Below are positions 58,531 to 64,000 of a stretch of DNA of 64,000 nucleotides, in pieces (the stretch's first letter is position 1; each line of letters begins with the position of its first letter). The DNA lies in the NCBI RefSeq assembly GCF_025630775.1, contig NZ_JAOSZE010000037.1:44439-108438 (forward strand), read 5' to 3'. The notes under the pieces were generated by a model that saw nothing but the letters and a program-made list of their open reading frames with translations, had not been told where the DNA came from and did no database searches. The position numbers and the translations under genes are program-made. The DNA comes from Actinoplanes sp. KI2 (GTDB lineage Bacteria > Actinomycetota > Actinomycetes > Mycobacteriales > Micromonosporaceae).

Positions 58531-58959
58531 ATGGCTGTGCAATGGGAAAAATCCTTCGACACCGAGGTCGCGAAGGCTTTCCGCTTCCTGGTGGCCGAGC
58601 TCGGCCTGTCCGGTCCGTCGACCGGCGGCCCGTCCGCGGTCGTCTACACCGGCGGCGACGTGTGGTACCAGGTCTTCCTCGACCCGGCAACGCGCACGGT
58701 GACCACCCGGGTGACCAAGGCGCTCGGCACGGCCCGCTTCACGGCCGAGCTACCCGCGCTCGTCGTCGGCGCCGCGCTGGGCACGGCCGACCACGTCCGA
58801 TGCGGCGCCCGGACCCTCGCCGAGCTCCGCAACACGGTCCTGAACCAGGCCGACTACGTGCGGCGCCTCCAGCCGTACCTGACCCCGCTGAACGTGTTGC
58901 CGCTGATGCGGGCGGCCAACGCCCGGGAACAGCCCCTGATTCAGGTCAGCCCGGAATGA
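58531..58959 (+). CDS. Hypothetical protein (142 aa)
   Basis: ATG 58531 starts a soluble protein with a helical start (FDTEVAKAFRFLVAELGL) and a beta-rich middle (VVYTGGDVWYQVFLDPATRTVTTRV), then a helical tail (ARTLAELRNTVLNQADYVRRLQ). I recognise no family. Its TGA overlaps the ATG of the methyltransferase gene (ATGA), so the two are translationally coupled and probably act together. No membrane helix or signal peptide. Confidence 0.72.
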   Translation: MAVQWEKSFDTEVAKAFRFLVAELGLSGPSTGGPSAVVYTGGDVWYQVFLDPATRTVTTRVTKALGTARFTAELPALVVGAALGTADHVRCGARTLAELRNTVLNQADYVRRLQPYLTPLNVLPLMRAANAREQPLIQVSPE

Positions 58960-59588
58960 CCCGGGACTGGGTCGACTGGCACGAGGGCTACGACGTCGCG
59001 GAGTCCTCTTTGGCGCGACGGCTGGTCGTCGTGCGGCGCTACCTGAGCGAGGCCCTGGCCGCGGCCCCACCACCGGTCCGCCTGCTCAGCATCTGCGCCG
59101 GCGACGGCCGGGACGTCCTGCCCGTCCTCGCCTCCTACCCCGCCGGCCGAGAGGTGCACGCCGTGCTGGTCGAGCTCACCCCGGAGCTGGCGGACCGCGC
59201 CCGCGCCGCCGCCGCCGACCTGGACCTGCCGGCCGTCGAGGTCCGCACCGCCGACGCCGGCGCGACCGCCACCTACGCCGCCCTCGAACCCGCCGACATC
59301 CTGCTGGCCTGCGGCGTCTTCGGCAACGTCACCCACGAGGACATGTGCCGGACGGTCGCCGCCCTGCCCGCGCTGACCACCCCGGGCGCCACCGTGATCT
59401 GGACCCGGGGCCGCCGCCCCGACGCCGACCCCAGCCAGGAGGTCCGCGCCCAGTTCCGCGCCGAGGGCTTCACCGAGCTGGCCTTCACCGCCCCCGGCGA
59501 CGCCCGATTCCGGGTCGGGATGTCCCGCCGCCCACCGAACGGCGGCACAGCCCTCCCGTCCGAGCCGCGCCTGTTCACCTTCCGCTGA
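58956..59588 (+). CDS. SAM-dependent methyltransferase, class I
   Basis: The 210-residue product has SAM motif I LLSICAGDGRDVLPVLASYP near residue 43, an acidic end of strand 2 (AVLVELTPELADRAR) and DILLACGVFGNVTHEDM (motif IV region), as in small-molecule methyltransferases. The Gly pattern is CAGDGRD rather than the usual ExGxGxG. Substrate unknown. It overlaps the 142-residue protein gene by 4 bp. Confidence 0.82.
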   Translation: MTRDWVDWHEGYDVAESSLARRLVVVRRYLSEALAAAPPPVRLLSICAGDGRDVLPVLASYPAGREVHAVLVELTPELADRARAAAADLDLPAVEVRTADAGATATYAALEPADILLACGVFGNVTHEDMCRTVAALPALTTPGATVIWTRGRRPDADPSQEVRAQFRAEGFTELAFTAPGDARFRVGMSRRPPNGGTALPSEPRLFTFR

Positions 59589-59600
59589 CGGCCGGCCGGG

Positions 59601-59612
59601 TAGGTTGACCGG
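59601..59612 (+). promoter_or_regulatory. Leaderless -10 box of the Mth938-type gene
   Basis: TAGGTT (59601-59606), six bases (GACCGG), then GTG 59613. Confidence 0.55.
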
Positions 59613-59975
59613 GTGACGTCACCGGAGATTCTGGCGGTTTCCTGGGGCCGGCTCGAGGTCGAAGGGCTCGGCGTGGTCAAGGACGTGAAAGTGTGGCCCG
59701 GCGGTGGCCGCGAGTGGGACTGGACCGAGACCGGCACCGGCCACTCGCCGGGTATCCAGCCCGCCGACATCGAGGAGCTGCTTGCCGCCGGCGCGGTGGC
59801 GGTCGTGCTGTCGCAGGGCATGGAGAAGCGACTCGAGGTACCGCCGTCGACGGTGGAGTGGCTGGCGGCACGCGAGGTGACCGTGCACGTGGCGGAGACG
59901 ACCGAGGCGGTCGGCTTGTACAACCGGCTGCGCGCGACCACGGCCGTGGCCGGGTTGTTCCACTCGACCTGCTGA
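59613..59975 (+). CDS. Mth938-like domain protein (DUF498 type)
   Basis: The 120-residue product fits the Mth938/DUF498 fold: VSWGRLEVEGLGVVKDVKVWPGG at the start, then WDWTETGTGHSPGIQPADIEELLAAGA and VVLSQGMEKRLEVPPSTVEWL, ending with TTEAVGLYNRL. These motifs (GxxHxPG, LxxGxxxxL) occur across bacteria, archaea and eukaryotic NDUFAF3. The function is not clear for bacterial members. It is a single gene that converges with the GH3 gene. Confidence 0.8.
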   Translation: MTSPEILAVSWGRLEVEGLGVVKDVKVWPGGGREWDWTETGTGHSPGIQPADIEELLAAGAVAVVLSQGMEKRLEVPPSTVEWLAAREVTVHVAETTEAVGLYNRLRATTAVAGLFHSTC

Positions 59976-59992
59976 GCCGCCCGCGGGCGGAA

Positions 59993-62383
59993 CTAGCCGA
60001 CGGTGGCCCGGATGTCGCCCAGCCCCCGGGCCACCAGGAACGTGCCGCCCTCCGACAGGCGACCCCACGACCCGGTCGCCTCGTCCCACCTGCGCCACAG
60101 CCGCGGGTCCGTCCGGACGGTCACCCGGGCCGACTGTCCCGGGTCGACCGTCACCGCCGACCAGCCGACCAGCCGGATCGGCTCGTCCGGCTCGACCGGG
60201 CGCAGGTAGACCTGTACCACCTCGCGGCTGCGCCGTCCGCCGACGTTCTCGACGGTCGCCGTGATCGCCGGCTCGTCGCCGGTGACCAGGCGCACGTCCG
60301 AATACTCCCACCTGCCGTACCCGAGACCGTGCCCCATCCAGAAGGCCGGCTCCGGAGCCCGGCCCGCGTAGTGCCCGCGGTACCCGATGAACGTGCCCTC
60401 GGCATACGGCAGCTTCCCGTCGACCGGGGTCACCGACCAGGCCGGCGCTGCCCCGTCCGCGGCGGGGAAGGTGGTGACCAGCCGGCCCGCCGGCTCGACG
60501 TCGCCGAGCAGGGCCGCCGCGATCGCGTGCCCGCCCTCCTGGCCGGGCAGGCCGGCCCACAGCACCGCGTCCACCCGGGACAGCCACGGCATCAGCACCG
60601 GGGTGGCCGCGTTGACCACCACCACCGTGCGCCGGGCCGCGCCCGCCACCGCCTCGACCAGCGCGTCCTGGGCGCCGGGCAGCCGCAGCGTGGACTTGTC
60701 GACCGACTCGGTCTCCTGTTCCTCGGTCAGCCCGACCACCACCACGGCCACGTCCGCGGCGGCCGCCGCCCGCACCGCGTCGTCGATCACGTCGACCGTG
60801 GCCCGCGGGGCGTTGTGCCCGATCAGCCCGAACAGCCCCATCGGCGTGGTCAGCGTGACCGTCGCCTCGAACAGGGCGCCGGGCGCCACCGTGAAGCGGT
60901 CGGTCCGCAGCGGCGGCGTCAGCACCTCTTCGCCGAAGCCGTTCCCGGCGGCCTGCAACGGGAACGTCAGCGGCGAAGCGCCGTCCACCCTGACCGTCCA
61001 CTCGCCGACGCCGAGGACGCCCAGTTCCACCGGTCCTTCGGCGCCGACCCGTCCGGACAGCCGAGCCGAGGCGACCGGCCCGGCGAAGTCGTCGTCCATC
61101 CCGACCATGGTCTTCGACTGCGGGCAGAGCCGGTCCTCCAGCACCGACCCCGCGGCGTCGTACAAGGTTGCCCGGATGCCCTGCGCGCCGGAGACCGGGT
61201 CGGTGAGGAAGCGGGACGGGACCGGGCGGGTCCGCACCTCCACCCCGTCGACGATCGACACCGCCGGCGCGCCGAGCAGCGCGGTCAGGCCGGTGGCCAC
61301 GCTGACCTGGTGAGGCGGGTTGACCTGGGCCGAGCCGCCGCCCATGTCGATCGTCTCGACCGCGTGCCGGCCGATCAGCGCGACCCGGCCGGCACGGTCC
61401 AGGGGCAGGACGTCGCCCTCGTTCTTCAGGACGGTCATCCCGGCCGCGGCGAGCCGGGTGAGCTGCTCCCGGCGTACGGCCGAATCGGGGTTTGGCAGCG
61501 ACGACGGCCAGGAACGCGGATCTGCCAGCGCGCCCACCCGCCGGGCCAGCAGGAGCAGGCGGGACAGGTGGTCGTCGATGACGGCCTTGGCGACCAGTCC
61601 GTCGTGGACGGCGGCGACCAGCGCCTCGCCCCAGGGCCCGGCCGGGCCGGGCATGACCAGGTCGAGGCCGCCGTTGGCCGCGGGTGCGGCGCTCTTGGTG
61701 GCGAACCAGTCGGACATGACCAGGCCGGAGTAGCCCCACTCGCCCTTCACGACCTCGTTGATCACGTGGTTCTGTTCGGTGGCGGCGACGCCGTTGACAT
61801 CGTTGTAGGCGGCCATCATCGACCAGGCCTCGCCCTCCAGCGCGGCGATCTCGAACGGCAGCAGGTACAGCTCGCGCAGCGTCGCCTCGTCGACCACGCT
61901 GTCCACGGTGTTGCGGTCGGTCTCGGACTCGTTGGCCACCAGGTGCTTGAGGCAGGCCGCGATGCCGTTGTCCTGCAGGCCGCGCACGTACGCGGCGGCC
62001 AGCCGTCCGGTCAACAGCGGATCTTCCGAGTACGCCTCGAACAGCCGCCCGCCGAGCGCGGTGCGATGCAGGTTGATCGTCGGTCCGAGGACCACGTGGA
62101 TCTGCTGGGCCATCGCCTCCTCGGCCAGCAGCGTGCCGACCTCGTACAGCACGTTCGGGTCCCAGGAGGAGGCGAGCAGCGTCGCGTTGGGGAACAGCGA
62201 CACCACCCGGCCGCCGGCGAACTTGAGCCCGCGCACGCCGGTCGGGCCGTCGGAGAAGCGCAGCTCGCCGAGGCCGACGGCGGGCTCGGGGTGCAGGGTG
62301 AAGGCGGAGGCGCCGGTGAGCAGCCGCACCTTGGCGGGCAGATCCAGCGACTTGGCGAGGGAGGCGAGGTCGTCGGGGGACAT
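59993..62383 (-). CDS. GH3 family beta-glucosidase
   Basis: The 796-residue product has the GH3 order: N-terminal (beta/alpha)8 domain with SDGPTGVRG, KHLVANESETDRN (residues about 135-150, a GH3 hallmark), YSGLVMSDWFAT (the nucleophile Asp in SDW), then the C-terminal alpha/beta sandwich (MTVLKNEGDVLPLDRAGRVALIG), a PA14-like insertion (about residues 390-500), and a fibronectin type III-like end (GRRSREVVQVYLRPVEPDEP). It would hydrolyse beta-glucosides in the cytoplasm, as no signal peptide is present. The divergent lacI gene and the palindrome between give its control. Start ATG 62383. Confidence 0.92.
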   Translation of the reverse strand: MSPDDLASLAKSLDLPAKVRLLTGASAFTLHPEPAVGLGELRFSDGPTGVRGLKFAGGRVVSLFPNATLLASSWDPNVLYEVGTLLAEEAMAQQIHVVLGPTINLHRTALGGRLFEAYSEDPLLTGRLAAAYVRGLQDNGIAACLKHLVANESETDRNTVDSVVDEATLRELYLLPFEIAALEGEAWSMMAAYNDVNGVAATEQNHVINEVVKGEWGYSGLVMSDWFATKSAAPAANGGLDLVMPGPAGPWGEALVAAVHDGLVAKAVIDDHLSRLLLLARRVGALADPRSWPSSLPNPDSAVRREQLTRLAAAGMTVLKNEGDVLPLDRAGRVALIGRHAVETIDMGGGSAQVNPPHQVSVATGLTALLGAPAVSIVDGVEVRTRPVPSRFLTDPVSGAQGIRATLYDAAGSVLEDRLCPQSKTMVGMDDDFAGPVASARLSGRVGAEGPVELGVLGVGEWTVRVDGASPLTFPLQAAGNGFGEEVLTPPLRTDRFTVAPGALFEATVTLTTPMGLFGLIGHNAPRATVDVIDDAVRAAAAADVAVVVVGLTEEQETESVDKSTLRLPGAQDALVEAVAGAARRTVVVVNAATPVLMPWLSRVDAVLWAGLPGQEGGHAIAAALLGDVEPAGRLVTTFPAADGAAPAWSVTPVDGKLPYAEGTFIGYRGHYAGRAPEPAFWMGHGLGYGRWEYSDVRLVTGDEPAITATVENVGGRRSREVVQVYLRPVEPDEPIRLVGWSAVTVDPGQSARVTVRTDPRLWRRWDEATGSWGRLSEGGTFLVARGLGDIRATVG

Positions 62384-62393
62384 CGCACCATGG

Positions 62394-62412
62394 TTACACG
62401 TGTAAGTAAGCT
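62394..62412. promoter_or_regulatory. LacI-type operator and -10 box between GH3 and lacI
   Basis: TTACACGTGTAA (62394-62405) is a perfect 12-bp palindrome lying just before TAAGCT (62407-62412), which in turn lies seven bases before GTG 62420 of lacI. The site lies 11 bp before the GH3 start, so a bound repressor could block both genes. Confidence 0.7.
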
Positions 62413-62419
62413 TGTCACC

Positions 62420-63424
62420 GTGACCGACCACAACCCGCGCCGGGTGACCAGTGCCGACGTCGCGCGGCTGGCCGGGGTCTCCCGAGCCACGGTCAGCTAC
62501 GTGCTCAACCAGACGCCGGGCCAGACGATCTCCACCGAGACCCGGGCGCGGGTGCTCGACGCCGCCGCCCGCCTGGGCTACGCGCCGAGCGCCGCCGCCC
62601 GTGCGCTGCGGACCGGGCGCTCCGAAGTGGTGCTCTGCCTGCTGCCGGACTGGCCGATCGGCCCCGAGGTGGGCTCGATGCTCGGCAACCTGTCCACCGC
62701 GCTGGCCCGGCACGGGCTGACGCTGGTCGCGCACCCGGGCAACCGGGAGGACCGCCCGATCACCGAGATATGGAAGGCGATCACCCCGGCCGCGGTGATC
62801 GCCTTCGCCGACTTCTCCGAGGGCGAGGTCGCGGCCATGCACGCGGCCGGGGTCGAGCTGGTGGTGGCGCTGTTCGGCCGGGGACCGCAGCGCGGCCGGC
62901 GCGAGCTGGAGGTGCCACAGCAGCTGGTCGGCCGTCGGCAGACCGCGCACCTGGTCGCCGCCGGTCACACCCGGATCGGGTACGCCTACCCGGACGACGA
63001 CCGGCTGCGCATCTTCGCCGAGCCGCGGCTGGCCGGCGTGCGCGCCGAGTGCCGGGACCGGCGGGTCGACGGTCCGGCGATCGAGACGGTTCCGCTGGAT
63101 GCGGCGCAGGCTGCGGATTGTGTACGCCGCTGGCAAGCCGCCGGAGTCACCGCCGTCTGCGCCTACAACGACGAGGTCGCCCTGGCGGTGCTCGCCGGCG
63201 TACGCACCTGCGGTCTTGAGGTTCCGGGGGACCTGGCGGTGATCGGCGTGGACGACATCCCGCCGGCGCGGCTGGCCGACCCCCCGCTGACCACGGTGAC
63301 CACCGACCAGCCGACGATGGCCGCCTACCTCTCGGCGACGGTGGTCGCCGCGATCGGCGGCAAGCCCGGACCGGCCGTCCCGGCCGAGACGCTGATCCAG
63401 CTCGTCCGCCGGGAGAGCGCCTAG
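62420..63424 (+). CDS. LacI family regulator
   Basis: The 334-residue product (GTG 62420) has a LacI-type headpiece: RVTSADVARLAGVSRATVSYVLNQTPGQTIS, and hinge helix RLGYAPSAAARALRTGRS. The periplasmic-binding-protein-like core spans residues about 65-330 with FSEGEVAAMHAAGVELV and AVIGVDDIPPARLADPPLTTV. The effector is probably a glucose-containing sugar or the product of the GH3 enzyme. The core sequence GPQRGRRELEVPQQLVGRRQTA is atypical at the usual DNxxG position. Leaderless start. Confidence 0.9.
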   Translation: MTDHNPRRVTSADVARLAGVSRATVSYVLNQTPGQTISTETRARVLDAAARLGYAPSAAARALRTGRSEVVLCLLPDWPIGPEVGSMLGNLSTALARHGLTLVAHPGNREDRPITEIWKAITPAAVIAFADFSEGEVAAMHAAGVELVVALFGRGPQRGRRELEVPQQLVGRRQTAHLVAAGHTRIGYAYPDDDRLRIFAEPRLAGVRAECRDRRVDGPAIETVPLDAAQAADCVRRWQAAGVTAVCAYNDEVALAVLAGVRTCGLEVPGDLAVIGVDDIPPARLADPPLTTVTTDQPTMAAYLSATVVAAIGGKPGPAVPAETLIQLVRRESA

Positions 63425-63534
63425 ATCACCGGCATACATGAAACCCACAGGTACGGCACATGGGTGCCAAAGGCTGAAGGCGAATGGTGAAGGTGACTTA
63501 AGAAAACGAACCGTACGCACAGGGGGAAAGCGCC

Positions 63535-64000
63535 ATGCTTGTGCAGCTCAACCGCAACTTCGATGCCCGCGACTTCAGCGCCACCGCGATCGGCCTCCCG
63601 CTGAACCCGGCGAGTCTGCCGGCCACCGCGGGCCCGCGGCCGGTGGTCGCGGTGCTCGGTCCGGCCGCCCGGGTCGCCGGCCTCGCCCAGCACCTGCCGG
63701 CCGGGTGGTCGGTGCGCAGCGCCGCCGATCTCGACGAGGTGCACCCCGGCGAGCTGCTGCTCTTCGTCGGCCACGCGGTCCGCGACGTCGCGCTCGCCCG
63801 CCGGCTGCTGCCGCACCGCACCCAGCTGGTCGCCCTGGTCGACGACTCCGCCACGGCCGAGACGGTGGCCGCGGTGCTCACCGCCGGCGCCGACGCGTGC
63901 GTGCGGGGCGGGCAGCCGGCCATCCTGGCCAGCCACCTGGTCGCCTGCCGCCGCCGTCAGCTGGCCGGCCGCTGGGCGCAGCTCAACCGGCAGGACCGGG
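63535..64000 (+). CDS. Receiver-like domain protein, partial (right edge)
   Basis: ATG 63535, after AGGGGGA, begins a frame that runs off the right edge (155 codons seen). Residues about 38-135 resemble a degenerate receiver/CheY-like fold (PVVAVLGPAARVAGLAQHL, LLLFVGHAVRDVALARRLL, AVLTAGADACVRGGQPAI). The Asp that would be phosphorylated is not evident. The start MLVQLNRNFDARDFSATAIG is not known to me. The remaining part may hold an output domain. Possibly a response-regulator-like protein. Confidence 0.5.
   Translation, partial: MLVQLNRNFDARDFSATAIGLPLNPASLPATAGPRPVVAVLGPAARVAGLAQHLPAGWSVRSAADLDEVHPGELLLFVGHAVRDVALARRLLPHRTQLVALVDDSATAETVAAVLTAGADACVRGGQPAILASHLVACRRRQLAGRWAQLNRQDR

Overview
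The window is very GC-rich and GC3-rich, about 90% coding, with many GTG starts, 4-bp ATGA/GTGA start-stop overlaps and many TANNNT boxes placed 5-8 nt before start codons (leaderless mRNAs). Gene content is typical of a filamentous actinobacterium: secreted polysaccharide-active enzymes with ricin-type lectin domains, ECF sigma factor, many one-component regulators, and a SCO2521-SCO2525-like gene set. I infer a member of Micromonosporaceae (Actinoplanes-like), with moderate certainty. It looks like ordinary chromosome: I see no rRNA, tRNA, CRISPR array, prophage or intact insertion sequence.

Layout. 1-1772: end of a molybdenum hydroxylase operon (FAD subunit, then a fused 2Fe-2S/molybdopterin subunit that runs off the left edge). 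1798-5976: membrane proteins, a radical SAM enzyme of the MJ0619/Tes type and an Lgt-like membrane protein, coupled by GTGA overlaps. 6000-10821: SGNH hydrolase, DUF4037 protein, PlsC acyltransferase with a TetR regulator and paired operators, VOC protein and small membrane proteins. 10822-14514: a long leader with LacI-type palindromes before a secreted alginate-lyase-like protein and a ricin-lectin/beta-helix protein. 14501-19082: three regulator modules (MarR/quinone oxidoreductase, truncated haemoglobin, TetR/FAD dehydrogenase). 19268-24661: ricin-lectin membrane protein, VIT-VWA protein with MerR regulator, and a cyclase-family hydrolase. 25111-31516: secreted metalloprotease, dipeptidase and a GGDEF-EAL protein. 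31730-34457: YCII protein, a frameshifted ECF42-type sigma factor joined to a truncated tyrosine-recombinase-like domain, and a MazG-like protein. 34582-42119: BenE transporter, GT39-type glycosyltransferase, pgi, AlkZ-like protein and GH18 chitinase. 42243-46765: SulP transporter with ArsR regulator, hydrolase with HTH regulator, and D-amino-acid oxidase. 47064-53462: the SCO2521-2525-type island (two plus-strand genes facing four minus-strand genes). 53824-64000: LLM monooxygenase/FMN reductase pair, MFS exporter, histidine phosphatase, methyltransferase, Mth938-type protein, GH3 glucosidase with its LacI regulator, and the start of a receiver-like gene.

The best candidates for undescribed biology are the SCO2521-2525-type island, which combines an altered Walker A ATPase, an NNMT-like methyltransferase, a large helical protein and a membrane protein with a PLD-like tail. 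The next is the Tes-like radical SAM/Lgt-like pair, which suggests lipid chemistry. The sigma factor/recombinase fusion is the clearest evolutionary accident. The non-coding DNA also holds several precise regulatory palindromes, tandem repeats and paired elements, listed below.
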